Shown: positions 1-8,825, numbered from the stretch's first letter. The stretch is DNA of 64,000 nucleotides from Pyrobaculum ferrireducens (GCF_000234805.1 NC_016645.1:1650391-1714390), one strand, 5' to 3'. The notes: a model not told the origin generated them from the letters alone. Program-made: numbers and translations.

Positions 1-150
1 GGGAGGCGCGCCGTCCTGGGCGCCGACACGCCATCCCTATTGATGGATGGGGGCGGCGCCTACCTCTACCTCAGCGTCGTCGACAGAGAGGCCGGGGGGC
101 CGTGGGATATATATTTAATCAAGTACAGGCAGTGCGCCTATGCCTACTAG
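1..150 (+). CDS. C-terminal end of an unidentified protein (partial)
   Basis: An open frame runs from the first base to a TAG at 148-150 and gives 49 plausible residues ending in RQCAYAY. Its last codons overlap the ATG of the next gene at 140, which is typical of tightly packed archaeal genes. The visible part has no recognisable motif, so no function is proposed. The TATA box of the next gene lies inside this coding end. Confidence 0.45.
   Translation, partial: GRRAVLGADTPSLLMDGGGAYLYLSVVDREAGGPWDIYLIKYRQCAYAY
107..117 (+). promoter_or_regulatory. TATA box for the ATP-grasp gene
   Basis: The AT-rich string ATATATATTTAA is centred about 27 bases before the ATG at 140. This spacing suits a leaderless transcript starting at or near the start codon. 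It sits within the end of the preceding coding frame. Confidence 0.5.
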
Positions 151-1234
151 GATTTTGGTGACGGGCATCGGCGGGATGGGCGGCTTCAACTTCGTCTCGG
201 CCTTGAGGTATGCAGAGAGGGAGCTCGGCGGCCTCTATATCGTAGGGACCGACCACAGCCCCTACCACATAATGTTCGCCGACGTGGACGTGAGGGTGAG
301 GTCGCCGAGGCACGACGATCCCGAGTTCCTCAAGCTCCTCGTGGAGCTGGCGAGGAGGTACTCGATAGAGTTCCTCCACCCGCACCCGAGCGTGGAGGCC
401 AAGGTGGTCTCCGAGAATAGGGATGTCTTCCTCAAGATGGGGGTGAAGGTATATCTGCCCGATATCCGGGCCATATATCCCTCTAAGGACTTGATAGCCG
501 AGCGGTTGCGCGCGGCGGACGTGCCGGTGCCCGAGACGGTGGTGGTCCGCGACGAGGAGGACGTGTATAGGGCCTTCGACGCCTTGGGGGGCCCTCTCTG
601 GATAAGGGCTAAGGAGGGCGCCGGGGGCAGGCTGAGCCTGAAGGTCAACAGCCCCGAGGAGGCTTTGTACTGGATAAGGCTCAACGCCGTGCAGGGGAGG
701 GCCAAGCCGGGCGATTTCTTGCTCCAGCGGTATCTGCCGGGGAGGGACGTGGCATACGACTCCCTCTGGTACGAGGGGAGGCTCGTCATGGCCTACGCGA
801 GGGAGCGCCTGGAGTACCCGCTCCGCCATATATCGCTTTCCGGGATCACCGGCACCCCGTCGGTGGCCAGGTCTATCCGCGAGCCTGAGGTGGACGACGT
901 GGGGAGGCGCGCCGTCCTAGCCCTGGACCCGAGGCCTCACGGCTTCTACTCGGTTGATCTGAAGCAGGGGGCTGATGGGAGGTTCTACGTGACTGAGGTG
1001 GACGGCAAGTGGCACACCACGGCGCCGTTGTGGGGGGAGGCCTTCGCCAGAGCGTATGGGGACCAGTGCATGAACCTCGCCTTTGTCTACCTCGAGCTCG
1101 GCCTCGGGAGGCCGGCGAGGTGCGGGGAGGGGCGCGTCGACGCCTTCCCCGAGGGTCACTACCTCATTAGGCAGATGGACATGGGGGTCCTCCTCTATAG
1201 GGAGAGCGATGGCCGCGTCTGGAGGATCAGATAG
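140..1234 (+). CDS. ATP-grasp ligase (carbamoyl-phosphate-synthase-like)
   Basis: The 364-residue product starts with a Rossmann-like preATP-grasp domain (ILVTGIGGMGG near residue 5, then a strand ending VGTDHSP). An ATP-grasp fold follows: a helix opening with SKDLIAERLRAADVPVPE near residue 120, a nucleotide-binding strand LWIRAKEGAGGRLSLK near 155, and a metal-binding end FYVTEVDGKWH near 285. Such enzymes couple a carboxylate to an amine or other nucleophile using ATP. The substrate cannot be read from sequence. The gene overlaps the following HAD hydrolase by 26 bases, so the two probably act together. Proximity to glycosyltransferases suggests, as inference, modification of a sugar or small precursor. 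Confidence 0.8.
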   Translation: MPTRILVTGIGGMGGFNFVSALRYAERELGGLYIVGTDHSPYHIMFADVDVRVRSPRHDDPEFLKLLVELARRYSIEFLHPHPSVEAKVVSENRDVFLKMGVKVYLPDIRAIYPSKDLIAERLRAADVPVPETVVVRDEEDVYRAFDALGGPLWIRAKEGAGGRLSLKVNSPEEALYWIRLNAVQGRAKPGDFLLQRYLPGRDVAYDSLWYEGRLVMAYARERLEYPLRHISLSGITGTPSVARSIREPEVDDVGRRAVLALDPRPHGFYSVDLKQGADGRFYVTEVDGKWHTTAPLWGEAFARAYGDQCMNLAFVYLELGLGRPARCGEGRVDAFPEGHYLIRQMDMGVLLYRESDGRVWRIR

Positions 1235-1760
1235 GGTGGTCGTCCTCGACTTCGACGGAGTGATAGCGAGGCTGGACGTAGACTGGGCGTCTCTGAGGCG
1301 CGCCGTCAGGGACAGGCTCGGCCTTGACGTGCGTAGCATAAACGAGGCGTTTAGAGAGCTCTGCGGCACCCCGTTCTTCTTCGCCCTACACGAGTTCGTG
1401 GAGGCTTATGAGGTCGAGTCGGCGGCTAGGGCAGGCGTGTTCCCCGACGTGGCGCATTTCCTGGAGAAGTGGAGCGGAGTTGCGGCGATAGCCAGCATGC
1501 AGTCGGAGCGCGCGATACGTCTGGCGCTGTCCCTATCCGGCCTAGACGAGGCCTTCTCCGAAATAGCGGCCAGGCCCCGCTTCTGCTCCAAGGAGGCCGA
1601 GCTGAGGCACTTCGCCGAGAAGTACGGCGCCGATAAGATAATCTTCGTCGACGACAGATACGACAACGTGGAGGTTTGCAGAAAGATCGGGATAGCCGGT
1701 TGCGTGCGGCTCGACAGGAGACGCGGCGATACCCTCAGCGCATTGCTCCACAACCTCTAA
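1209..1760 (+). CDS. HAD-superfamily hydrolase
   Basis: The 183-residue protein carries HAD motif I (DFDGVI near residue 15, with nucleophile and acid aspartates), a helical cap, a lysine in FCSKEAEL as motif III, and motif IV VDDRYDN near residue 150. The chosen start is the ATG at 1209; the frame is open further upstream but that extension is the shadow of the ATP-grasp gene. It overlaps that gene by 26 bases, indicating translational coupling. The family mostly dephosphorylates small phosphate esters, so a phosphatase acting on an intermediate of the ATP-grasp enzyme is a reasonable guess. Its last 4 bases overlap the convergent glycosyltransferase fragment. Confidence 0.8.
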   Translation: MAASGGSDRVVVLDFDGVIARLDVDWASLRRAVRDRLGLDVRSINEAFRELCGTPFFFALHEFVEAYEVESAARAGVFPDVAHFLEKWSGVAAIASMQSERAIRLALSLSGLDEAFSEIAARPRFCSKEAELRHFAEKYGADKIIFVDDRYDNVEVCRKIGIAGCVRLDRRRGDTLSALLHNL

Positions 1761-2245
1761 CGCGCGCCGACCCTCCTCCAACATCTGTCCGAGATCGCGA
1801 GCCGCCGTGTGCTAGTGCCGCATCGCCGCGGCGTAAAGCCCGAGCCGTCTTCGATCGCCAGAGAGCCAACAACAGGCGTTGTCTGCAACAACACAGCCCA
1901 CGGTAGGTGTTCGCCTATCCCCAGCGGGATGTACGGATGTTCATGCGGTATGTATACAAAGCCACAGCCCTCGCCTACAAGCCTGGTGGCTAGCTTCTCT
2001 CCGTATTTCACATAGCAACGCCACTTTCCTCTACACACCCCCAAGGGCTCTGTCTCAACTGCATTTGAAACTAGTCCGTACATGGCGGAGTCCCCCACAA
2101 GTCGCCTGATGTCGTCCATGAGGGATTTCTTCACATCGCCTGGCATGTATAGACGATACTCGCCGCTTGGGAACCCCAGTATTGACTTCAGTGATCTGTA
2201 GGTACCACCTGTAAGTGACCCGGCGGGGGAAAATATGCAGATCAT
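1757..2245 (-). pseudogene. GT4-type glycosyltransferase, N-terminal half only
   Basis: The 162-residue frame begins like a GT-B glycosyltransferase (ICIFSPAGSLTGGTYRSLKS, a first strand and glycine-rich turn) and contains FVYIPHEHPYIPLGIG. It ends near residue 160 in an unrelated-looking tail and lacks the whole nucleotide-sugar-binding half with the E-x7-E motif. Its ATG overlaps the TGA of the upstream glycosyltransferase (ATGA), so it was the third gene of that operon. I read it as a 3' truncated gene; a short accessory protein is the alternative. Confidence 0.6.
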
Positions 2246-3393
2246 GCCAATATTGACCTCGCCTTTTCAATTAGTTTTTCCCACGTGTAGTGCCTCTCCA
2301 GTAGAGATCTGGCGTTCCGCCCAATATACCTCCTTAGCCCCTCGTCTGCGGCGAGCACGAGGATTGCTTCCGCCATCTTCCCTGGGTTGTCAAGCTCTAC
2401 TAGGTATCCAGTCTCCCCGTGAGTTAAGACTCCCCTCACCCCTAACGTGGCCTCGGCAAGTATTGCATTGCCGGTGGCCATATATTGATACATCGTGGTC
2501 CTCTCTGCTAGGTAAACCGCTGAGTACCTGGAGCCAGTAAGCACCAAAATGTCGGCTGATCGGAGGAACGAGAGGCGCAACGGATCGTTGGACAGGGGAG
2601 TCCTCTCTACATGAACCACATTCCTCAACCCCATCTCTCTAGCCATCTCCATAACCTCCCGCGGTGCTTGTATCAGCAGAGCCACGTCTCGTCTCTTTTC
2701 TTCCACTTTTTTAAAAGCTTTTAACAGCTTCCCCACGCCTAGTACCTCCTTACCTCCCACATACCAGAGCCCCCCGCTGTAGACTAACCTGACAGTCCCG
2801 CCGACATCTGGGTATCTATTAAGAAACAGAGAGGGAGGCACAGACATGGGGTCAAAGGTTTTTAGGTCAACCCCGAAGGGTAGATAGACAGAGCTGATCC
2901 CCATGCGCCTAAGAAGGCTATGGATAGCGCGTGACCACGCCAAGACGAGGTCCGCCTTCTTCAGCGATTTGAAATCCACGGCGTTTAAGTGCAGTGCGCT
3001 GTCTTCACAACTCCACAAATCCATCAAATCCACAACCACCTTCTTCCCTAGAAGCTTCGCCGCGTGGACTCCATAAGCGTTCATCACCACTATTCCCTCA
3101 CCCCCCACCTTTTTTAGACATGGGACATACAAGGCTTCGTAAAACACTGAGTCGAGCAACCGGCTCCGATCTTGGCGGGGACATTTATAAAACACGCCCA
3201 ACGGATCTCTAGAGGTGCTTTTCCGCGCCGATCTACCTGTTCCTCTCGCCGGTGCGTTGGGAACCTTCCCCGGACTGCGTACATAACCTGGAAAGGTCCT
3301 TAGGTAGTAGACAAGCATCCCGCAACATCTCTTGAAGAATATGGGCCGTGGATAAAACCTGGGATCAAAGATTGTGAAGTATATCCACTTCAT
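2242..3393 (-). CDS. Glycosyltransferase, GT4-like (GT-B fold)
   Basis: The 383-residue protein has a loose N-terminal acceptor domain and a recognisable C-terminal donor domain: a strand VRLVYSGGLWYVGGKE, a middle segment SADILVLTG, and an E-x7-type helix region (TTMYQYMATGNAILAEA) followed by GVLTHGETGYLVE. Family members transfer a hexose from a nucleotide sugar at the cytosolic membrane face. Both ends are coupled by ATGA overlaps to neighbouring glycosyltransferase genes. It appears to be the only intact gene of that trio. Donor and acceptor are unknown. Confidence 0.8.
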   Translation of the reverse strand: MKWIYFTIFDPRFYPRPIFFKRCCGMLVYYLRTFPGYVRSPGKVPNAPARGTGRSARKSTSRDPLGVFYKCPRQDRSRLLDSVFYEALYVPCLKKVGGEGIVVMNAYGVHAAKLLGKKVVVDLMDLWSCEDSALHLNAVDFKSLKKADLVLAWSRAIHSLLRRMGISSVYLPFGVDLKTFDPMSVPPSLFLNRYPDVGGTVRLVYSGGLWYVGGKEVLGVGKLLKAFKKVEEKRRDVALLIQAPREVMEMAREMGLRNVVHVERTPLSNDPLRLSFLRSADILVLTGSRYSAVYLAERTTMYQYMATGNAILAEATLGVRGVLTHGETGYLVELDNPGKMAEAILVLAADEGLRRYIGRNARSLLERHYTWEKLIEKARSILA

Positions 3394-4606
3394 AAATCTG
3401 ATAACAGCTTTGTGGCCCTATCTACAAATTTTTCAAAAATCAAATCCCGTGCCTTCTCCAGCGACTTGTTGGAGTAGTGCCTCCACATCTTACCGTCGCT
3501 TAATAACCTGGCCAGCGCCTCCACGGCCTCGCCTTCGTCTTTATAGCCGATCCCTGCTTCGCCCAGCTGGGCGAGATCTGTCCAAGCCCCGCCGCTTTTA
3601 TGCACCACTACGGGAACGCCGTGCCACATTGCCTCGGCCACTGCGATGCCCCAGTGCTCGTTTATTGTGGCGTGGAGAAAAACCCGGCAACTGGAGAGGA
3701 CTCGATTTATCTCCCCCCTACTTAAATTTTTTAGTAGCGTCACGTTGTTCTTAAGGCCTCGGAATTCCACAAAGCTAGCCAAGCTCTGGTAGTAGCTGGC
3801 GCTTGTTGGCGTAGAGGCGTCCCCCATAATCACTAGGCGCACCTCCGGCACTTCTTTCACTATTAACGGCGCTACTCTCTCCAAGACCCAGTGATAGCGC
3901 TTCTCATGGGAATAGCGCCCAAGCATAACCACACACGGCTCCTGCTCCTCGAAACTAGCTCTCTGGCCGGGGTCCCCCCAGATTAGGGGGCAGGGGCGGG
4001 TTTAGCACAAGCGGCTCCTCTCCATACAAAGCCTTTACCACCTCGCCTGTCCACCGGGAATTTGTCAAGACAAGTTCCGCTACCTCGAAGGGGTTGCCAC
4101 GGGCGTAGATTGGGTACAGCCTTGCGTATACCGCTACGTATATATTCAATGGAAATTTGCCGTATCTCTCCGACGTGTAGGGGTCATCTCTATAGTAAAA
4201 CCCAAGTGGCGATACCTCCTGTTGAATGTGGCTTCCAAGGGGAAGTGGATATATTCCACAATAGGCACCTTCCCTACGATGGGTTTGTAGGTGGGCATAT
4301 CTATAACCACTAGCCTTGGGCTGTACAGCTCCAGCGCCTTCTTAACGGGCCTCCACACAAATAGCCTTTGATGCAGCCCAAAGGACTTGAGGGTAATCCC
4401 GCCGGCCACCACAGGATACCTCCCCAGATCGATCCCAAACCTATCCATATATTTCTCCACCCTGAACTTCGTAAGCGAGGTAAGCACAGGTGTGTAACCG
4501 AGTCTCTCTGCGGCGACTGCAAGGCTTGCCATCACTAACTCCCCCCCCCCCCACCGGGCATGTCCCAGAAGTGGTGGGCAACTACACAGAAAAGGCCACC
4601 GGCCAC
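3390..4606 (-). pseudogene. ALG11-like GT4 glycosyltransferase with three frameshifts
   Basis: Reading across frames rebuilds one GT4 enzyme: HHFWDMPGGGGELVMAS at the N-terminus, VEYIHFPLEATFNRRYR in the middle, MLGRYSHEKRYHWVLERVA opening the donor domain, and EHWGIAVAEAMWHGVPVV as the E-x7-E region. The frame breaks at a run of 12 G (4541-4552), at a short T run near 4193, and near 3960. The start is placed at GTG 4606 because a TATA box lies about 24 bases upstream; ATG 4621 is the alternative. The ATGA overlap with the next gene is intact. Either phase variation at the G run or simple decay could explain it; three breaks favour decay. Confidence 0.75.
4541..4552. repeat. C12/G12 homopolymer tract
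   Basis: Twelve consecutive C on the plus strand fall in the glycine-rich loop (GGGG) of the broken glycosyltransferase. With 13 bases the upstream and downstream frames would join exactly, giving PGGGGGELVMAS. With 12, a TAG follows at once. Such tracts are slippage-prone. Confidence 0.9.
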
Positions 4607-4623
4607 ATAGGGATTATACATCT

Positions 4624-4634
4624 GGTTTTTAAAC
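4624..4634. promoter_or_regulatory. Bidirectional TATA element between glycosyltransferase and flippase
   Basis: GGTTTTTAAAC is nearly palindromic and lies about 24 bases before GTG 4653 on the plus strand and about 24 bases before GTG 4606 on the minus strand. One element could drive both divergent leaderless genes. Confidence 0.5.
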
Positions 4635-4652
4635 AGCTACATCTAACCCGCC

Positions 4653-6062
4653 GTGCCAGGTGCCAGACTGCTGGCCGTGGGAAGCGGCGTCTTCACCCTA
4701 CTCGTTTCGCTTATCTATGCTCTAACAGTCACACGCCGTCTCTCTACTCAAGACCTCGCCTTGGTGACTGTGATTAACGCGGGCCTCAGCGTTGCCATCG
4801 CCTTCATGGGCTACGTCACCACTTGGTACCCCAGAGTACTAGCTCAAGAGCCGCACCGCTACAACGAGCTGGTAGCTACCGAGTTGCTCACTTCGACAGT
4901 TGCGTGGGGCATATACGCCGCCTACCTAGCAACCACCGGCGTGCAAGATCCCGCGCTGTACCTACTAGGATACTTCATCATACTCCTCAATGGTTGGCCG
5001 GCGGGCGCCTACCTCTCCATATATAGCCAACGCCTCAGCGCAACGCTTACCTACGTCTCTCAGACCTTGAAGTTAGCAGGCGCCTACATGATAAGAAGCA
5101 ACCCTACCTTATACCTAGTCCTACTAGTCAACACCCTCATGTCGGTCCCCACCTTTCTTTCCAAAGTAGCTAAGCCCAACTTCGGCGGAGTTATACACTT
5201 CCTCAAAACCGCGCTGAGAGGTGCCCCCTTCCAAACCCTAATCCTCCTGAATAGCCTAGTGAATGCGCTAGTCATCTACGCAATACAGCTCGCCGGAGGC
5301 GGCCCCCTACTGGCATACTACTACATCTTGTTCCAAATAACAAAGTCGGTATATCCAAGCTGGATACTCACATCCCTCATGTATGGCTCACTCTTAAAGG
5401 AGGAAGACAAAGTCAGGAGGTCCCTACTTGACGGCGCGGTAATAATTAGCATACATCTACTCGCCGCCGCCATCATGCTAAAAACACCACAGTGGTTTAT
5501 AGCCCTACTCAGACCCGCCGAGATAAACAACCAGCCCCTAATAGAGGCCGTGGCGTACAACAGCCTAGCCCTCATATTAGGTAGCCACTCGCTCCACATA
5601 AACACCGTAATACTAGGCGTGGAGAAAAACATAGTAATTACACTAAAAGACAAGCCAGCTAAAGCACTAATATACGACCTCGCCACTTCCCCCCTCATCA
5701 TCACACTAATGTACTACACATCGGCCTCACTTTCAGCAAAAGGCATGGTCCTTACCTTCGCCCTGTGGAGCGCCCTATCAACTGTTTACAGACTTAAACT
5801 ATTAGGGTCGCAATACCGCCCCTTAGCAACTCAACTCTATCTTCCCACGCTAGTCGCATTTCTAGCCATCTACCTAACCCCCCTCCCCACAATACCATAC
5901 AAAACCGAGAATATCATTACCACAATAACGACATACTTGCCCAACGCCCTGTTAATAGGAGCCACGTCATACCTGTACCTCTACGCACTATCGCCACCCA
6001 CTAGAACAATAACAAAAATTCTCATCAACAAAATAATTCCTCAACGAGACACCACTCATTAA
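4653..6062 (+). CDS. Wzx-like polysaccharide flippase (MOP superfamily)
   Basis: The 469-residue protein is almost entirely hydrophobic, with about 12-14 predicted membrane helices and short polar loops. It opens with LLAVGSGVFTLLVSLIYALT, a start often seen in lipid-linked oligosaccharide flippases. Such proteins move glycan-lipid intermediates across the membrane. It is divergent from the glycosyltransferase trio and shares their promoter region, consistent with one glycan pathway. The GTG start follows a TATA box at leaderless spacing. Codon use turns AT-rich towards the 3' end. Substrate is unknown. Confidence 0.75.
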   Translation: MPGARLLAVGSGVFTLLVSLIYALTVTRRLSTQDLALVTVINAGLSVAIAFMGYVTTWYPRVLAQEPHRYNELVATELLTSTVAWGIYAAYLATTGVQDPALYLLGYFIILLNGWPAGAYLSIYSQRLSATLTYVSQTLKLAGAYMIRSNPTLYLVLLVNTLMSVPTFLSKVAKPNFGGVIHFLKTALRGAPFQTLILLNSLVNALVIYAIQLAGGGPLLAYYYILFQITKSVYPSWILTSLMYGSLLKEEDKVRRSLLDGAVIISIHLLAAAIMLKTPQWFIALLRPAEINNQPLIEAVAYNSLALILGSHSLHINTVILGVEKNIVITLKDKPAKALIYDLATSPLIITLMYYTSASLSAKGMVLTFALWSALSTVYRLKLLGSQYRPLATQLYLPTLVAFLAIYLTPLPTIPYKTENIITTITTYLPNALLIGATSYLYLYALSPPTRTITKILINKIIPQRDTTH

Positions 6063-6211
6063 AAACAAAAATAGAATTAAACAAATATAGATTATTACCA
6101 AACATAATTTCAACTATCAATAACTCCACCATGCAGAGCTACTCCCCTTACTGGACTACTTCAGGCAGAATGCTTCACGGCTTTATCAGTCCCCCATAAA
6201 AATGGCAACTC

Positions 6212-6445
6212 TCACACAACTTCTAACAAAATATTTGCCTGTGTCATGTCTAGTGTGAGGAGATGTGTATCCCTTCTTAAGGCGAGGACTATGTACACCG
6301 CGTCATATATGACAATGCCGCGACGTAGCCTCGGGAGAGATTTGGGCCCCAGAAACTTTTGTGACCAGCTAATCGCCGGTTTTATGCCTACGTACGCCTT
6401 AGACCACAGCTGTGGCTTGTTGTAATTTATAGCAAGGGGGAAGAT
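6212..6445 (-). pseudogene. VapC-like PIN toxin relic
   Basis: The open frame has no start codon and ends LLEVV*. It contains VIYDAVYIVLALRRDTHLLTLD, which matches the C-terminal half of PIN domains (a conserved Asp, the alternating hydrophobic helix, and a final LLTLD strand). The N-terminal catalytic Asp region is missing, so it is a truncated toxin gene. Confidence 0.5.
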
Positions 6446-6466
6446 TAAGGGGGTAAGGACGGGGGG

Positions 6467-6607
6467 AACTGGGCCGAGGAGTTAAGAAGCTTTGTAGAGG
6501 AGTGGATTAGAGAGCTGGAGGCCGAGGAGAACATATCAGCACTCAAAGAGGACATCGATGCAGAGGTCCCAGCGGGATTCGCCCCAGACATCGGTCAGAA
6601 AGTTTAG
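6467..6607 (+). pseudogene. Antitoxin-like relic (VapB type)
   Basis: A short frame (WAEELRSFVEEWIRELEAEE followed by ISALKEDIDAEVPAG) resembles the acidic helical C-terminal half of crenarchaeal VapB antitoxins. It has no start codon and ends at a TAG. A further antitoxin-like piece, VEKVANRIREAYRRGLI, follows near 6699-6752. These look like the debris of one or more vapBC pairs. Confidence 0.35.
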
Positions 6608-7100
6608 TGATAGCCTCTGGAGTCTCAGACCTCGCAGCCCTTATCCTAAAGAGGCTGAAAAAACAAGCCACATAATACGCTCTATCTGGTAGATTGGTGG
6701 TGGAAAAGGTGGCAAATAGGATACGAGAGGCCTACAGGAGAGGACTAATTTAGAGGCGGCCTATGGGCTATTTCGAATCTTAACCAGCTACTAGAAAGGA
6801 AAATTAAGCTAAGCCGGAGTTGGCATACCTTGGTAGCGCCATGGACATCGCCATGACACGTTCAAAATTCGCAAGCGTGGCAAAGCTACGGTGGGCGGCT
6901 GGTTCGTGGCTTCCTCTTGACGAGGGCGTGCTCGTTGTGGCGTTCTTTAATAGCAACTTAAGGCCTCGTGTTTGCGCCTGCGATCTTTTGCATAGAATAG
7001 GCGAATGCCCCGACTATGGGCGTCGGCGTTTCGGAGGCAAGCTGTGGCTGGTTATGCCTCGTAATAGATGCATCGCCTATTGGATCCCCGGCGCGTGTGT
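6608..7100. other. Gene-poor stretch with TA debris
   Basis: Apart from the antitoxin-like scrap near 6699-6752 and one copy of the TTAAG-AGCAA-CTTAA motif near 6946-6965, I see no convincing gene. An open frame at 6820-7137 has atypical composition (many Cys and Trp) and no family resemblance. Confidence 0.5.
6946..6965 (+). repeat. TTAAG-AGCAA-CTTAA-type motif, copy 1
   Basis: The string TTTAATAGCAACTTAAGGCC is one base away from the consensus TTTAAGAGCAACTTAAGGC found at three other places in this window. The core is a 5-base inverted repeat around a 5-base spacer. Confidence 0.6.
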
Positions 7101-7180
7101 GCTAGGTCCGTGGCTATGCTGGAGGCTATGCGGCTAGATTAGGGGCCCCTTCACCTTTTCTGTATGCCACCGTAGCGGTG
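7101..7180 (+). repeat. 80-base structured repeat, copy A
   Basis: This segment matches 12342-12423 over about 80 bases, sharing GCTAGGTCC, GGAGGCTATGCGGCTAGATT and TTCACCTTTTCTG. It ends in a small hairpin, ACCG-TAG-CGGT. In the other copy both arms change together (GCCG-TGG-CGGC), which supports a conserved RNA or DNA fold rather than a protein. Confidence 0.6.
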
Positions 7181-7437
7181 TCTTCTTGCGGGGGGCCGAA
7201 TAAAGAGGGGATTGTCTACACGAAGGTGGCCCGGCTATGTGGGAGAATGCCTCTGTCTAACGGGGCTACTCTCTGGTCAAGTGGCGGGGCTGGCGTCGCG
7301 GTGTGGGCCTGTTCTGCGGGTTGTGCCTATCCGTCTACCTGGCGCTGTGTGTGTCGCTGGTGGGCGTCTACGGGGGGTGGGAACATCTGTCGCCCGCCCG
7401 CGCCGCATGGTGACGGGCCTGGGGGGGAGTGCCGTGT
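7181..7437. other. No gene seen
   Basis: Open frames here are GC-biased shadows, several overlapping the end of the ATPase gene on the other strand. No motif was recognised. Confidence 0.4.
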
Positions 7438-8454
7438 TTATGTCTCGAGGGCTTTCTTCACGGCTTCTCTGTGGAGGGGTGTCTGCCACGCGACGTGTCT
7501 TCCTATTCCCAGCTCGGGATCCCTCTCGGGTGGTGGGGTGTCTATCCAGAACCAGGTGTCTCTTCTGTGTAGATTGTAGACTATGAGATTTCTCTTGTTT
7601 AACATGTCGATAAGTTCTTCGGGCGCGTCGGGGCTCCACAAGACGTCGGGGTCGTCTACGGCTTTTTCAAGCCAGTTGCGCCAGCGGCTCGCCAGCTGGG
7701 GGGTGACGTCTTTCTCCTTGGCGAGCCGCTCCACTAACCTCTCTACGTCCCAGCTGTGTTCGAGTAGGGTGGCCAGCGCCGAGGGGTTTCCGCCTGTCCA
7801 CCTCCACACCTCCTCGAAGGGGGGCTTCTCGCCGGGGAGCTGATTGTAGAGTTGCCGGAAGCCCTCCTCCGGCATATTCCACATGAGGTATAGGTCGGCC
7901 CATCTGTGCCTCCCGATTTCTCTCCTCGTCGCGCCTTCACTTGTGGCGGCTACGGCGATTATGTTTTCGTACTCGCCTGGTGGGTATTCGATGAGGCCGA
8001 GCATCCACTTGACGTAGCTAGCCGCCTTGTCCAGGCCAATTGCTTGAAAAACGTCGTCTGCCAGCACCGCCACCTTCCTCTTCCTCTTCTTGCGTATGAT
8101 GTATGTGGCGAGATGTATGGCGAGGTCTGCCAGCTTCACCTCGGCGACGCCGCTCCTCTCGGCGGCGGCCTCCGCCAGCTTCTTCGCTACCTCTTTTAGA
8201 TCTACATATGCGATGTACTCTCTCTGAAGGGGGTTGACGTAGATTACGTCGAAGCCGAGCTCCCTCAGCAACTCGGCCGACTGCTTCAGCCAGGCGGTTT
8301 TGCCGCAACCCTCCGGTCCGAAGACCAGTTTTACAAACCTCGTCCCCCGGGTGGCCCACTCCTCAATTCTCTTCAGCCCGAGCTCTCTATCGACGAACTC
8401 GACGTCTACCCCCCTCGCCAGCTTCAGCCTAATTCTATTCACACGACGCTCCAC
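7438..8454 (-). CDS. Archaeal PF01637-like (STAND/AAA) ATPase
   Basis: The 338-residue protein has Walker A FGPEGCGKTAW near residue 46, Walker B VAVLADDVFQAIG near 129, and WRWTGGNPSALATL near 215, the GGNP motif usual in this archaeal ATPase family. A C-terminal helical part ends with the strongly conserved block ERDPELGIGRHVAWQTPLHREAV, which recurs in the paralogue at 57575-58576 and in two relics. The role in Thermoproteales is unknown; these genes travel with PaREP1 genes. A TATA box near 8460-8470 would place a leaderless start at GTG 8442 instead of GTG 8454. Confidence 0.8.
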   Translation of the reverse strand: MERRVNRIRLKLARGVDVEFVDRELGLKRIEEWATRGTRFVKLVFGPEGCGKTAWLKQSAELLRELGFDVIYVNPLQREYIAYVDLKEVAKKLAEAAAERSGVAEVKLADLAIHLATYIIRKKRKRKVAVLADDVFQAIGLDKAASYVKWMLGLIEYPPGEYENIIAVAATSEGATRREIGRHRWADLYLMWNMPEEGFRQLYNQLPGEKPPFEEVWRWTGGNPSALATLLEHSWDVERLVERLAKEKDVTPQLASRWRNWLEKAVDDPDVLWSPDAPEELIDMLNKRNLIVYNLHRRDTWFWIDTPPPERDPELGIGRHVAWQTPLHREAVKKALET

Positions 8455-8609
8455 ATGCCGGAATTTAAAAATGCCCCCGGATGCGCCGAGGGACAGAACG
8501 CAGATCTCGTCTCACGCGCGGAATTTTTACTCCGTCCGCGTTTTGGGGCTGGTGGAGGTGTGCGTCGGGGGGCTGTTGGATCTCTGGTGGATGTGCTCAG
8601 ATCCCCGGG

Positions 8610-8629
8610 TTTTAAGAGCAACTTAAGGC
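8610..8629 (+). repeat. TTAAG-AGCAA-CTTAA-type motif, copy 2
   Basis: The string TTTTAAGAGCAACTTAAGGC matches the consensus exactly. It lies upstream of, and divergent from, the ATPase gene. The core TTAAG...CTTAA is an inverted repeat with the 5-base spacer AGCAA. Confidence 0.65.
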
Positions 8630-8749
8630 GTTGGTATTTAGCGCGGTGGGTGGTTGCCGCCGCGGTGGCTTGGGGCTCGTGCGGCTTTTTTGTAAGCCTG
8701 GTTTTAGATCGGAGTCGTGTGAGATTAGCAGATAAAGCTTAATAATAGG

Positions 8750-8825
8750 GACAGACGGGCTCAGCCTAACACCCTATTTCTAAAGATCTGCAGGCGTGGT
8801 TCTGGTCACCGCCAGCTCGGCGGAT
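8750..8825 (+). ncRNA. Degenerate copy of the 12467-12541 RNA candidate
   Basis: The block CCCTAT...AGATCTG...GCGTGG-TCTGGTCA-CGCC matches the RNA candidate at 12467-12541 in order and spacing. An AT-rich element (AAGCTTAATAATA) lies just upstream. The long closing stem of the other copy is weak here, so this is probably a decayed relative. Confidence 0.35.

Noticed and set aside
119-829. Long minus-strand open frame opposite the ATP-grasp gene
   Set aside because: It is the complement of a well-supported gene; its translation is rich in His, Pro and Arg without motifs, as expected of an antisense shadow in GC-rich DNA.
6820-7137. 105-codon plus-strand frame with many Cys and Trp
   Set aside because: It runs through the 80-base repeat and the TTAAG motif and has no family resemblance; coding is unlikely.
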